From Myxococcales bacterium (GTDB taxonomy: Bacteria; Myxococcota; UBA727; JABDBI01): DNA of 62,957 bases. The notes beneath the pieces were generated by a model. That model saw nothing but the letters and a program-made list of their open reading frames with translations. It ran no database searches and was not told the origin of the DNA. Shown here in pieces: positions 54,130 to 62,957 of this stretch; within the stretch, counting starts at the first letter, position 1; each line of letters begins with the position of its first letter. The DNA is taken from positions 32,498-95,454 of the forward strand of contig JAHFEF010000005.1 in NCBI GenBank assembly GCA_023248545.1. The letters run 5' to 3'. A program made the position numbers and the translations under genes.

Positions 54130-55350
54130 ATGAAAGGCATGAATGACTTATTTGCGAAAGATCTACAAACGAGACGCTTTGTTTGCTCCAAGGCTATTCA
54201 TGTTTTTGAAAATTACGGCTTTTCAGAAATTCAAACACCTGTTTTGGAAGAACTCAGCCTCTTTGTACGCAGCGTGGGCGAAAACACGGATATAGTCTCC
54301 AAAGAAATGTACACGCTCGAGGACCGTGACGGGACCAAGATCTGCATGCGCCCAGAGAATACCGCCGGTGTCGTACGCGCACTCGTTGAAAATAATTTAA
54401 TCTCAGCGGACCAAGAAGCCAAAGTTTTTTACATCGGCCCGATGTTTCGACGCGAACGCCCCCAAAAAGGCCGCCTCAGGGAATTCACACAAATCGGTGC
54501 AGAGTTTTTAGGAAGCCCTGCCCCCTCGGCAGACATCGAATTCTTGGCCATGATACACGACTGGCTATCAGACTTACCCATCGGCAAAATCAAGCTGGTG
54601 GTAAACAGTCTAGGCCAGCCTGACGAGCGAGGCAACTATTTAACCGCCCTGCGTGCTTATTTTGAGCCCCTCACAGACAAACTCTGCGCTGATTGCCAAC
54701 GACGCCTCAAAACCAATGTCTTAAGATTATTAGACTGCAAAAACGAGAATTGTTCAAAACTGGCCGACGCCGCGCCCAGTATTCACGATTATTTGGGCGA
54801 AGAATCCAGCGCACATTTTCAAACTGTCCAAGCTGGCCTACGCAACCTCGGCATCGCATTCGAAATTTCGAACAGACTCGTTCGAGGGTTAGACTATTAC
54901 ACCCGGACGGTCTTTGAGTTTATCGCCGAATCAGGCCTGGGCGCACAAAATACCGTCGCTGGCGGTGGACGTTATGATGGCTTAGCCAAAGAGTTAGGCG
55001 GACCTGATGTCCCTGGCATCGGCATGGCTGCTGGTGTTGAGCGCATGGTGTTGCTCCTCGAAGAAAATGGCTATGTGCAAGAGCTGAAACGCCCAGATTT
55101 AAGCTTAATCTCAGCGGATCCTGCCGGCCGCCAAAAAGCATTTGACTTATTATTTGCTTTGCGACGCAAAGGCTTGTTTGTCGATTTTGATCACAAAGAA
55201 CGCAGCGTCAAATCTCAAATGCGCCGAGCGGATAGATTGCGTTCTAAAGAAGCGCTGGTATTGGGCAACCAAGAAGTTGAGTCTGGCAAAGCTGTGATTA
55301 AAAATCTAGAATCCGGGGAGACCCGGGAGATTCGGCTCAGCGATCTGTAA
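54130..55350 (+). CDS. hisS: Histidyl-tRNA synthetase
   Basis: HisRS charges tRNA-His. From the ATG at 54130 the protein begins MKGMNDLFAKDLQTRRF, the expected start; an upstream ATG at 54061 would add residues from the repeat. Class II motifs are evident (ENTAGVVRALVEN; RRERPQKGRLREFTQIGAEF, motif 2), along with the HisA signatures GLDYYTRTVFEF and GGGRYDGLAKELGG. The C-terminal anticodon-binding domain starts near residue 310. Length 406. The 3' end overlaps gltA on the other strand by 14 bases. Confidence 0.96.
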   Translation: MKGMNDLFAKDLQTRRFVCSKAIHVFENYGFSEIQTPVLEELSLFVRSVGENTDIVSKEMYTLEDRDGTKICMRPENTAGVVRALVENNLISADQEAKVFYIGPMFRRERPQKGRLREFTQIGAEFLGSPAPSADIEFLAMIHDWLSDLPIGKIKLVVNSLGQPDERGNYLTALRAYFEPLTDKLCADCQRRLKTNVLRLLDCKNENCSKLADAAPSIHDYLGEESSAHFQTVQAGLRNLGIAFEISNRLVRGLDYYTRTVFEFIAESGLGAQNTVAGGGRYDGLAKELGGPDVPGIGMAAGVERMVLLLEENGYVQELKRPDLSLISADPAGRQKAFDLLFALRRKGLFVDFDHKERSVKSQMRRADRLRSKEALVLGNQEVESGKAVIKNLESGETREIRLSDL

Positions 55351-56452
55351 TCCCCACCCACTTCAAACCCTCCGGTCCGACATACTCGGACTCTGGGCGC
55401 ATGAGCCGATTGTCAGCCAGTTGCTCGATAATATGTGACGTCCAACCCACCATTCGGGCCACAGCAAAAATCACTGTGTAAAGCGCCGGATCAATGCCCA
55501 TCGCATAATACGTCGATGCCGAGTAAAAATCCACATTGGCATTCAACTGCTTCTTGTCCCACATGAGCGCTTCCAATTTTTCGCTCATTGTGAACCACTT
55601 CACATTACCAACGCGTTTGCCCCACGCTTCAGACATGGCTTTCAAATGCTTCGCTCTGGGATCAAAAGTTTTATAGACGCGATGCCCAAAACCTGGAATC
55701 TTTTGTTTCGCCGCCATGGCTTCGTTGACATAGGGCTCGACGTTTTCTAGTTCACCAATTTCTAGCAGCATTTGCATCACAGCCGTATTTGCTCCGCCAT
55801 GCAATGGCCCTTTTAGAGACCCAATCGCGGCAACTACAGCCGATACGATATCTGTTAAAGTCGAGACAACGACACGAGCACTAAACGTACTGGCGTTAAA
55901 ACCATGATCAATATGCAAGACCAGCGCCGTATCGAGTGTTTTCGAGACAACGTCGTTGACGCGCTCACCCCGAGACATAAATAAATAATTTGCCGCATGG
56001 CTTAAGGTTAAGTCTGGATCCACAGGAGCCTGTTTGTGCTTGACTCGAGAAATCGCCGCAGCGATCGTCGCGACTTGTGATATCAACGCAATCGCATTTT
56101 CGGTCAAAGCATCCGGGCTATTGTCTTCGACCCTAGGCAAGTAACCTGATAACATAGACACAGCTGTTCTCAAGAGAGCCATCGGCTCCTCCCCAGCAGG
56201 TGCTTGCTGGATAAAACTAAGCACCTGTGGATCAACCCGGCGATGTGATTTGAGGCGTTGATCTAGATTTGCAAGTTCTGGCGCTGTCGGTAGCTTGCCA
56301 AACAAAAATAAATAGCAAACTTCTTCAAAAGTACACTTGGCGATCTCATCGATGTGATAGCCTCGATAAATCAACAAACCTTGTTGACCATCTACACGAG
56401 ACAGTACAGTTTTTTCAACAACAATGCCATCTAACCCTTTAGCTACTATCAT
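55337..56452 (-). CDS. gltA: Citrate synthase (short, type I-like form)
   Basis: A 371-residue citrate synthase/2-methylcitrate synthase-family enzyme. Catalytic residues lie in SLKGPLHGGANTAVM (His), IPGFGHRVYKTFDPRA (His) and NANVDFYSAS (Asp), and the starting block YRGYHIDEIAKCTFEEVCYL is typical. Length and motifs fit short citrate synthases. The local mdh-sdh genes favour citrate synthase; 2-methylcitrate synthase is the alternative because no prp genes are present to settle it. Confidence 0.92.
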   Translation of the reverse strand: MIVAKGLDGIVVEKTVLSRVDGQQGLLIYRGYHIDEIAKCTFEEVCYLFLFGKLPTAPELANLDQRLKSHRRVDPQVLSFIQQAPAGEEPMALLRTAVSMLSGYLPRVEDNSPDALTENAIALISQVATIAAAISRVKHKQAPVDPDLTLSHAANYLFMSRGERVNDVVSKTLDTALVLHIDHGFNASTFSARVVVSTLTDIVSAVVAAIGSLKGPLHGGANTAVMQMLLEIGELENVEPYVNEAMAAKQKIPGFGHRVYKTFDPRAKHLKAMSEAWGKRVGNVKWFTMSEKLEALMWDKKQLNANVDFYSASTYYAMGIDPALYTVIFAVARMVGWTSHIIEQLADNRLMRPESEYVGPEGLKWVGITDR

Positions 56453-56476
56453 GGGACGCAGTGTAGCAAAAAACGA

Positions 56477-58006
56477 TCATGCCGCCAACAGCATTCGTTC
56501 ATCGCCGCGATATTGAATTGCCTCGCCCACATGCGGCGAGTCTACGACGGTAGAACCCGCCAAATCAGCAATCGTTCGAGCAACACGCAACACACGGTCA
56601 TAAGCGCGTGCGCTCAAACCCAATCTCTCTACCGCCATGCCCAGCAATCTCTGACCCGCCAGTGTTGGCGTCGCTGTTTGAACAAGCTGAGACTTACTCA
56701 TATTGCCATTTAACTTGGACTCACCCAATCGTGCCTTCTGAGCATCACGGGCCTGACACACGCGTTGCATCACGACTTCGGAACTTTCACCCGGTGAACT
56801 CGTCTGCAAAGCAACCAAATCTACCGGTGGCACCTCAATATGTAAATCGATTCGATCTAGGAGAGGCCCGCTCAATCTCGACTTATAACGCGTAATGTCG
56901 ATCATCGAGCAGCGGCATTTCTTGCGCGGACTGCCGTAGTTGCCACACGGACATGGGTTCATCGCAGCGACGAGCATGATTTTAGCCGGATATCTCAATG
57001 TCGCATTGGCTCGACTTAAGACTACTTCGCCGGATTCTAAAGGCTGCCTCAGCACTTCTAAGACATTGCGTGAAAATTCAGGCAATTCGTCCAGAAATAA
57101 CACACCGTGCGTCGCTAAGCTCAATTCACCAGGCCTTGGAACGCCATTGCCACCGCCAATCAAACCCGCGCGGGTCATCGAGTGATGCGGCGCTCGAAAG
57201 GGTCGTTGCTGTATTAGGCCACCACTGGAAAGTGTTAACCCAGCGGCCGAGTGTATGCGTGTCACTTCAAGTGCCTGTGTATGATGCAACGGCGGCAAGA
57301 TACTGGGCAAGCAACGCGCCATCATGGTCTTACCAGAGCCCGGCCCACCAATCATGATCAAGTTATGCCCACCCGCTGCAGCGATTTCTAATGCACGACG
57401 GGCTTGATATTGGCCCCGAACATCGGCTAAGTCCAGTTCGAACTCAAGATTTGGCTCGAGTGTTTGAGGCTTTGCAACAGGCGCTCTTCGCTCGTCTTCT
57501 GTGACCAAATATTGCGCCGCATCTCTGAACGTCTCGACTGTACGAACTTCGAGGCCTTCTACCAACGCTGCTTCGGCGCCATTTTCTTTGGCCACCAGCA
57601 TGCACTTACAGCCTTGTTCGAATGCGATCTGTGCGGCCGCTAAAACACCTCGAACCGGTCTCACCTGTCCTGATAAAGACAGCTCACCCAACACAAAAGT
57701 CTTCGCCAATCGTTCTATTGGAATCAAGCCCTGAGCAGCCAGGATTCCGAGTGCAATCGGAAAATCAAACCCGGTGCCGTCTTTGCGCAAATGCGCTGGA
57801 GCAAGATTCACCGTGATCTTGCCATTGGGAAACAAATAGTCTGAGTTCGAGATGGCTGCCTGTACTCGAACGCGGGCCTCTTTGACCGTATTTTCTGGCA
57901 AGCCTACGGTGGCAAAACCGGGCAGTCCATTGGCAATATCGACTTCGACTTGGATGGGAATCGCATCGATTCCAAAAACAGTGGCACAATTTACAACAGC
58001 AAGCAT
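56477..58006 (-). CDS. comM: YifB/ComM family Mg-chelatase-like AAA+ ATPase
   Basis: From the ATG at 58006 the 509-residue protein begins MLAVVNCATVFGIDAIPIQV, the usual YifB/ComM start, with ChlI-like N-domain (GLPGFATVGLPENTVKEARV), Walker A GGPGSGKTMMARCLP, Walker B HGVLFLDELPEFSRN and sensor regions. ComM drives branch migration in natural transformation and recombination. In-frame upstream starts (to 58123) add unconserved residues. Cysteine-rich NPCPCGNYGSPRKKCRCS is intact. Confidence 0.93.
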   Translation of the reverse strand: MLAVVNCATVFGIDAIPIQVEVDIANGLPGFATVGLPENTVKEARVRVQAAISNSDYLFPNGKITVNLAPAHLRKDGTGFDFPIALGILAAQGLIPIERLAKTFVLGELSLSGQVRPVRGVLAAAQIAFEQGCKCMLVAKENGAEAALVEGLEVRTVETFRDAAQYLVTEDERRAPVAKPQTLEPNLEFELDLADVRGQYQARRALEIAAAGGHNLIMIGGPGSGKTMMARCLPSILPPLHHTQALEVTRIHSAAGLTLSSGGLIQQRPFRAPHHSMTRAGLIGGGNGVPRPGELSLATHGVLFLDELPEFSRNVLEVLRQPLESGEVVLSRANATLRYPAKIMLVAAMNPCPCGNYGSPRKKCRCSMIDITRYKSRLSGPLLDRIDLHIEVPPVDLVALQTSSPGESSEVVMQRVCQARDAQKARLGESKLNGNMSKSQLVQTATPTLAGQRLLGMAVERLGLSARAYDRVLRVARTIADLAGSTVVDSPHVGEAIQYRGDERMLLAA

Positions 58007-58040
58007 CGAAGCATGATTGCAACTTAGACAGAAATTTGGC

Positions 58041-58586
58041 TCATGACGCCGACACAGGTTGATTGCTACTTTGCCTGTTCCTGCAAGCATCATACAGCAT
58101 CTGTCCAAGTATTCCGAGGCCAATCAGAAACGTTGCCCCGCCCAATATAATACCATATATTGACGCCAAATAGGAATCCTTACCCCCAGGGATATCATAT
58201 TTCTTCACCGTTTCAGCAGCCCGTGCAGAGTGCCAGGTTTGATTCAAACCTGGGTCTACCGACGCGCAATACTGGACACCTCCCTCGCAAGTTGGGTGTT
58301 TATCAATACACAGACCACCGAACGCACTCATCGGACTGAGTTTGCAAACACCATTCATTGCGCCAAGAGTACTGATCACCGACGTACAACAAGCAAAATT
58401 TTCATTGGCGTTGCAGCTGGGTTGATCGCAGACGGCATACCCTCCAACCCCATATGCCGATAGCGTTGCAATAATCGCTGACACAGCAGTTCCTGTGATC
58501 AAGACCGGTGTCTGCCAATTATTAGGAACCGCTATCGCCGGGGTCACTGCCAAAGAAAAAGCAAGGGCTAAAATTATTGGTTTCAT
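58041..58586 (-). CDS. Cys-rich exported membrane protein, unknown
   Basis: A 181-residue protein with a signal peptide (MKPIILALAFSLAVTPAIA), a hydrophobic segment (about 29-50), a loop with about ten cysteines (CDQPSCNANENFACC, CKLSPMSAFGGLC, HPTCEGGVQYC), a second transmembrane segment (about 145-165) and a short cytoplasm-like tail. The disulfide-rich loop suggests a periplasmic or surface exposure. I do not recognise a family. It lies 28 bases after the next unknown gene's stop on the same strand. Confidence 0.6.
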   Translation of the reverse strand: MKPIILALAFSLAVTPAIAVPNNWQTPVLITGTAVSAIIATLSAYGVGGYAVCDQPSCNANENFACCTSVISTLGAMNGVCKLSPMSAFGGLCIDKHPTCEGGVQYCASVDPGLNQTWHSARAAETVKKYDIPGGKDSYLASIYGIILGGATFLIGLGILGQMLYDACRNRQSSNQPVSAS

Positions 58587-58614
58587 GAGTTGTACAACAA
58601 CAAGTTCAGAATTA

Positions 58615-59589
58615 TTATTTCAAAACACCAGCTACTACGACGGATTCAAAAAAGTTTTTGTAGTTCTTCACAAATTCTTCTTTTGGAGTCATGATGGCTT
58701 CTAAGTCAGGCATAATTCCCGGTTTAATCCCGCCAATTAAAATCCCATGAGCCCGTGCGATTCCATGAATGAGCATTTCTGAAATTGCAGCAGATCCTCT
58801 TCTATAAAATGTATTTTGTGCCAGATCCCAATGCATCGACGCCAAAGCCTCCAAGGCTTGTTCATTCGTCATAGAACTTATGTTATGTTGAAACTTTCTA
58901 AATTCCTCCTCGATCAAAAGCATGTTTTTGTTTCGGACCTCTAGATTCATAGAGCCATGCGTAATTGTTCGAACAGAAACAGGTTCGGCTGGAGATATTA
59001 TCCTGATAGCGCCAACATGACTCAATCCAATTTGATGCTCCTTTGCATCAAGACGGTTCAAATAAGCAGCATATCGATTTTTTTCAGAGATCTGCGTTGT
59101 CAATTCATTACCATCCTGTCTTTTTATTCCGAATAGATGTGCGCTTTGAGTATCATTAGACTGAGCGAATTTATGACGCTGCCCAGCAATACAATCCATT
59201 AAATCTCCGAGAGATATGGCCGGGTTACTTTTTAGTGTTTGCGCAGTCTTTAGAATGGTTTTATTAAAAAATAGTTCATAAGCTCGTTGTCCCTTGGTGT
59301 AATCTATTTGTTCTGATCGTAGATATAAAGCATCTTTATGAAATTGAGTTGGATCTCGGCTGCCAATCGTTTTAGGGAGCACACCTAACGCCTGTTCTAC
59401 CGCCTTTTCATCCATCTCGTCGACCAAGCGACTGGCCGCCAACCAGGCATCGGGAACATGAGGAGACTCTGGAGATGGCGGTCGAAATTCAAGTGAGAGA
59501 AAACTAAACAGATCGGTTGGGGGCGATGGGGTTGGAGCGGCTTCTTCTAAATGTGTTTGCGATTGCGCCTCTCCTGCTTTTTTCACCAT
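58615..59589 (-). CDS. Unknown protein, possibly effector- or Fido-like
   Basis: A 324-residue protein without signal peptide. The first ~45 residues are Pro/Ser/Glu-rich and likely disordered. The rest is largely helical and ends with a conserved-looking stretch (MHWDLAQNTFYRRGSAAISE, then MLIHGIARAHG). The helix-Phe-x-x-Gly-Ser-x4-Glu layout faintly recalls the Fic/Fido active-site helix without its HPFxxGNGR residues. I cannot name a family. A disordered leader plus a helical globular end would suit a secreted effector, but no direct sign of secretion is present. Confidence 0.45.
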   Translation of the reverse strand: MVKKAGEAQSQTHLEEAAPTPSPPTDLFSFLSLEFRPPSPESPHVPDAWLAASRLVDEMDEKAVEQALGVLPKTIGSRDPTQFHKDALYLRSEQIDYTKGQRAYELFFNKTILKTAQTLKSNPAISLGDLMDCIAGQRHKFAQSNDTQSAHLFGIKRQDGNELTTQISEKNRYAAYLNRLDAKEHQIGLSHVGAIRIISPAEPVSVRTITHGSMNLEVRNKNMLLIEEEFRKFQHNISSMTNEQALEALASMHWDLAQNTFYRRGSAAISEMLIHGIARAHGILIGGIKPGIMPDLEAIMTPKEEFVKNYKNFFESVVVAGVLK

Positions 59590-59686
59590 TCCTACAGTGT
59601 ACTACGTAGCAATGCCAATAAGGGGCCGCTTTTTGCGGTTTACACCCACAAACGTTACCTACTCTGCGAAGGATGGTGTCGGGCTT

Positions 59687-60964
59687 ATGAAAAGATCCAT
59701 CGTGTTGTCGTTGGCGCTGCTCGCGTTGTCGGCAGGGTTTCTGCATGCGCAGAGTACCCAGGGGCAGCAGCATTATTTGGCATATCATCTCAAAATTCCA
59801 AGCTTCAAGATAACTCAGGTCCTGCTGACGGATCAGTTCCTGAAAGGGAGATTCTCGGTGCTTGAACCCCTGTGGTTGTTGAACCCAGTTACAAAGCAAG
59901 TTGCCAATTCGCAAGGGTTTATTCAGACATTTCCCATCACACGGCCCGAGCTGCACTACCTGGCGCATGGGGTCAAAATGATCGATCCCGCAACGTTCCC
60001 AGGTACGTCTGTTTACATCGACAACCAATTCGAGAAAGCCAAAATAAAGGTCGCCAATCCAAGCTTCCTGCTGGCACCGGCTGCAAAAGAGTTGGTCAAT
60101 CCTGGAACTACGAGCAATCTGACTATCCCGGATGCCAATCACTTCCTGTGTTACGATGTCGAACGCCAACCGATACAGGTGAGGGTCGGCCTAGCAGATC
60201 AATTTCAACAGCGCCAAATGGTTGCGGTCGAGCGCGCTCATCTTTGCAATCCGACGATCAAGAAACACAAAGGCCAGATATTTTCGGCAAACACGGTTGG
60301 CCCAGACAATCACCTTGTCTGCTATCGGGTCTTAGATCCAAGCACAACCGCGTATAATGTACTCGTCAAGGACCAATTCGTGACGAGTTTCGGAAGTGCG
60401 TTTGGGGAGGAAGAACTTTGCGTACCCACGAGAAAGACCTGCACATCACTGCAAACCCCTCACGTGGACACCTTGGTTTATACTGGTTCATCGCCTTCGG
60501 ATCCGACCCAAACAGGGTTACGAATCAGGAGTCTCTCGATGCGTATCAGGGAAAGCCCGACTCTACAAACGATCGATAGTTTTTTTGATGTCTTCACTGA
60601 GTTGACTGTAGAGGACCAGAGTGGGCATACGCGTGATCTCGCATTACAGGGACGTCTTGCAACTTCTAATTCGATCGGGGACCCAGATTTTGATTTACTG
60701 AGGCTCCAATTAAATCCTCCACCCGCCGGCGATCCTGACTTCGATTTGTTACGAATCAGGGCTGGAACCGACTTCGGGATGCCAAGTCCAGGACATACCA
60801 CCTTGACGAGACAGCAAGATGGCACTTGGGCGGTTGATAGCTTTTTCGACATAGAATATAGGATTGACTTCAAAACAACTCCGACGAGCTCGTTCGGTGG
60901 CATCAGAGGCTCAACAACGGCGACAATCCGTATGCAAGCCATGTGCCCAGCTGTTAATCCCTAG
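59687..60964 (+). CDS. Secreted protein with DUF7450-like repeats
   Basis: A 425-residue protein with signal peptide (MKRSIVLSLALLALSAGFLHAQ; start 59687). Residues about 25-255 contain four repeats of the pattern HYLAYHLK...DQF...VLEPLWLLNPVTK (also HYLAHGVK, HFLCYDVE, HLVCYRVL), matching DUF7450-type repeats. The C-terminal region is different and includes a local duplication, GDPDFDLLRL/GDPDFDLLRI. No enzyme motif is visible. An upstream ATG at 59597 would add 30 residues not resembling a leader. The 3' end overlaps recJ by four bases. Confidence 0.65.
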   Translation: MKRSIVLSLALLALSAGFLHAQSTQGQQHYLAYHLKIPSFKITQVLLTDQFLKGRFSVLEPLWLLNPVTKQVANSQGFIQTFPITRPELHYLAHGVKMIDPATFPGTSVYIDNQFEKAKIKVANPSFLLAPAAKELVNPGTTSNLTIPDANHFLCYDVERQPIQVRVGLADQFQQRQMVAVERAHLCNPTIKKHKGQIFSANTVGPDNHLVCYRVLDPSTTAYNVLVKDQFVTSFGSAFGEEELCVPTRKTCTSLQTPHVDTLVYTGSSPSDPTQTGLRIRSLSMRIRESPTLQTIDSFFDVFTELTVEDQSGHTRDLALQGRLATSNSIGDPDFDLLRLQLNPPPAGDPDFDLLRIRAGTDFGMPSPGHTTLTRQQDGTWAVDSFFDIEYRIDFKTTPTSSFGGIRGSTTATIRMQAMCPAVNP

Positions 60965-62670
60965 GTTTGGGAAAGGGCCATTGTTCTGGCATCTTTCACA
61001 CGCAATTGCAGCGTCCGTTTGCCCAACCACTCGTTGATTTCCGGGGTGACCAATAAATCCGTCGAGCCGGCAAATAGCACTTGGCGATCCGCCATCCCAA
61101 ACGCAATAAACTCGATAGGCCTATCGCCCAAGACTTGACCTTTCAGATGCCCACCCTTTAGCTCGCGAAACTCTCCGATTTTGACACCCCGCAAAACAAA
61201 CACGGGCTCGGGGTTCGAACGCCCAAATGGCGCTGCCCGTGCCATGTGTTCGATCAATCCCTCGTCTAAATCTTCCAAAGCAATCTCGCCGTCATGATAA
61301 ACCACTGGGACCAAGTCTTCAGGCTTTAATTTCTGAGCGGCATGGTCTCGAAACGCATCTTGAACCAGCTCTAACTCCGCCAAATCAATGTGCACACCGA
61401 CGGCGTGGGCATGTCCACCGAAACCGAGCAAACACTCTTCGATGGCACATAGCGCTTCGTGTAAATGAAACCCCGGAATGCTCCGACCGGAACCCTTGCC
61501 ACCTTGACCAATCACAATGCTGGGCTTGCCCGTTTTTTCAACCAACCGACTCGCCACAATACCCACCACGCCCGGGTGCCAACTGTCTCGACCAACGATA
61601 ATAGCAAACGCTTCTTGATGTTCTTTTGAGCCTGCAATTTCAGCCAGTGCTTCTTCAACGATTTGCTTCTCGAGTTCTCGGCGTTCTTGATTGCTGGCGT
61701 CTAGCTGCTCAGCCATGGCAAAAGCTTTCGAGTAGTCCCGCGAACGCAGCAAATCCAACGCACTCATTGCATTTTCAAGGCGCCCAGCGGCGTTAATTCG
61801 AGGACCCAGGTGAAACCCCAGCGTCCCGGCGGTTGCTTTGTGTGACTCGATTTTGGCAGCGTCTAGAAGCGCCTTAATGCCAGGCCGAAGGCCCTGCTTA
61901 ATCAACTCCAGGCCTTTTTGTACAAATATCCGATTGTCTTCGATGAGGGGCACTACGTCGGCCACGGTCCCGAGCGCCACTAAATCTAACAGCCTCAGCA
62001 AATTGGGTTCGGGGCGGGTTTTAAAAAATCCAGCCTCGCGCAAATACTTACGCAAAGCCATGCAGAGATTAAAAACCACACCAGCCGCACACAAATGCTC
62101 TGCCAAACGCGTACAATCTTTCCGATGCGGGTTAATCACCGCGACGGCATTGGGAAGCGTCACAGGCACCGTGTGATGGTCGATGACAATAATATCGATA
62201 TTTTTGGCCATCGCGAGGTCTATTTCTTCGTGAGCAGTCACCCCGCAGTCAACCGTCACGATCAAGCTAACACCTTGTTTTTCTAAACGCTCGAGGCCAG
62301 CCAGGCTTAACCCGTAGCCTTCTGTCAGCCTATTGGGCAAAGTCACAAAAACTTGGGCACCAAGACTTTCAAGAAACTCCGATAAAATCACACTCGAAGT
62401 CACACCGTCGACATCGTAGTCGCCAAACACGCCGATTTTCTCGCCATTCAATAACGCCCTGGCCAATCGTGAACAAGCAGCCGACATACCCGCCAAAGCA
62501 TCCGGGTCAGGCAACTGATTCAAAGCAGGCTCAAGATAATTTTTGGCTTTAATGGGGCTATCAATGCCGCGACCCACCAAAATCCTAGCCAATATTCGGT
62601 GAATATCAAGCTCAGCGATGAGCTGATTGACTTTCGAGAGTTCAACCGGCCGCTCAACCCAGCGGCGCAT
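60961..62670 (-). CDS. recJ: Single-stranded-DNA-specific exonuclease RecJ
   Basis: RecJ degrades ssDNA 5'-3' in recombination and mismatch/base-excision repair. The 569-residue protein has the DHH-family motifs: FGDYDVDGVTSSVILSEFL, TVDCGVTAHEEIDLA and VIDHHTVP, plus the DHHA1 motif (GQGGKGSGRSIPGFHLHEAL) and OB-fold C-terminal part. Its start overlaps the end of the upstream methyltransferase gene by 17 bases. Confidence 0.95.
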   Translation of the reverse strand: MRRWVERPVELSKVNQLIAELDIHRILARILVGRGIDSPIKAKNYLEPALNQLPDPDALAGMSAACSRLARALLNGEKIGVFGDYDVDGVTSSVILSEFLESLGAQVFVTLPNRLTEGYGLSLAGLERLEKQGVSLIVTVDCGVTAHEEIDLAMAKNIDIIVIDHHTVPVTLPNAVAVINPHRKDCTRLAEHLCAAGVVFNLCMALRKYLREAGFFKTRPEPNLLRLLDLVALGTVADVVPLIEDNRIFVQKGLELIKQGLRPGIKALLDAAKIESHKATAGTLGFHLGPRINAAGRLENAMSALDLLRSRDYSKAFAMAEQLDASNQERRELEKQIVEEALAEIAGSKEHQEAFAIIVGRDSWHPGVVGIVASRLVEKTGKPSIVIGQGGKGSGRSIPGFHLHEALCAIEECLLGFGGHAHAVGVHIDLAELELVQDAFRDHAAQKLKPEDLVPVVYHDGEIALEDLDEGLIEHMARAAPFGRSNPEPVFVLRGVKIGEFRELKGGHLKGQVLGDRPIEFIAFGMADRQVLFAGSTDLLVTPEINEWLGKRTLQLRVKDARTMALSQT

Positions 62671-62957
62671 GTTCTAATCTCAGCAAGAATTCTTTGTTGT
62701 GCAACCCACCCGCGTAACCCGTCAACTTGCCATCAGAGCCAATCACACGGTGACACGGAGCGATAATTGAAATCGGGTTCTTGGAATTGGCGAGACCAAC
62801 AGCTCGAACCGCTTTCGGCGAACCCACTTGCTTCGCAATATCAGCATAGCTTCGAGTCTCGCCGTAGGGAATGGTTAATAACGCGGACCAGACTTTTTTT
62901 TGAAACTCGGTGCCTTTAAATTTCAGTGGAATATCAAAAATTTTGCGCTGGCCAAAA
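62654..62957 (-). CDS. Methylated-DNA-protein cysteine methyltransferase, C-terminal part (5' end outside window)
   Basis: The leftward frame runs off the window's right edge and stops at a TGA at 62656-62654. The visible C-terminal ~100 residues are the Ogt/AGT active-site domain: FQKKVWSALLTIPYGETRS, AVRAVGLANSKNP and the reactive IIAPCHRVIGSDG. Such proteins transfer alkyl groups from O6-alkylguanine to their own cysteine. The N-terminus is outside the window, so fusion with an Ada-like domain cannot be excluded. Confidence 0.9.
   Translation of the reverse strand, partial: FGQRKIFDIPLKFKGTEFQKKVWSALLTIPYGETRSYADIAKQVGSPKAVRAVGLANSKNPISIIAPCHRVIGSDGKLTGYAGGLHNKEFLLRLEHAPLG

Noticed and set aside
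55337..56452. Calling the citrate synthase a 2-methylcitrate synthase
   Set aside because: No prpB, prpD or acnD neighbour; mdh and sdh are nearby. Sequence alone cannot exclude it.
59504..60169. Leftward 221-residue open frame antisense to the DUF7450-like gene
   Set aside because: The opposite frame has a signal peptide and repeated motifs; this frame lacks coding character and overlaps the 324-residue gene's start.

Overview
The window is a gene-dense, roughly 50% GC bacterial chromosome segment with almost no gap longer than 200 bases. It comes from a Gram-negative cell: it carries tamA/tamB-type outer-membrane assembly genes, many predicted lipoproteins, a TonB-like protein and mreBC. 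A deltaproteobacteria-like lineage (Bdellovibrionota, Myxococcota or a relative) is my best guess. It rests on the FliA-type sigma factor, ResB/CcsA cytochrome c maturation, B-type SdhCAB, leucine dehydrogenase, an FHA-domain protein and, unusually, a complete topoisomerase VI operon. No rRNA or universal marker set fixes the taxon.

Layout. 1-9.2 kb: mreC (cut by the window edge)-mreB, a PpiD/SurA N-domain membrane protein, rlmN, a TonB-like protein, then a leftward operon of lipoprotein, FliA-like sigma factor, YscI/SctI-like small protein, CNNM-type transporter, cardiolipin-synthase-like PLD and half-size TSUP permease. 9.2-14.7 kb: a rightward overlapping operon dapF-leucine dehydrogenase-rng-dapE-dapD-lipoprotein, which supplies the succinylase branch of diaminopimelate synthesis. 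14.7-20.4 kb: an AT-richer accessory island of four exported proteins, three of them with a related O-fucosyltransferase/NodZ-like domain (one fused to a GT-A domain, one to a ricin-like trefoil). 20.5-33.9 kb: a leftward housekeeping run coaE-secY-adk-tRNA-Leu-tig-miaB-hslV-hslU-tamB-tamA-pdxA.

33.9-38.2 kb: a PLD lipoprotein facing the topoisomerase VI pair (top6B-top6A), with a 123-bp palindromic repeat between them. 38.2-41.5 kb: a small membrane protein, resB, ccsA, engB. 41.5-44.5 kb: cyclophilin, hutI, patatin-like lipase. 44.5-49.9 kb: FHA protein, DnaQ-type exonuclease, mdh, sdhC-sdhA-sdhB; gltA lies at 55.3-56.5 kb, so several TCA-cycle genes are close together. 49.9-54.1 kb: EamA transporter, a shrunken GH3-like protein, a SerA-like dehydrogenase, an SNase-like exported nuclease and an epimerase. 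54.1-62.9 kb: hisS, gltA, comM/yifB, an accessory patch of two unknown proteins and a DUF7450-like secreted protein, then recJ and an ogt-type methyltransferase cut by the window edge.

The points most worth following up are the exported glycosyltransferase island with its paralogues in mirror-image arrangement, the bacterial topoisomerase VI operon, the apparently orphan type III-rod-like protein in an operon with a FliA-type sigma factor, and the GH3-like protein that has lost its adenylation loop. No CRISPR array, insertion sequence, integrase or rRNA was seen.
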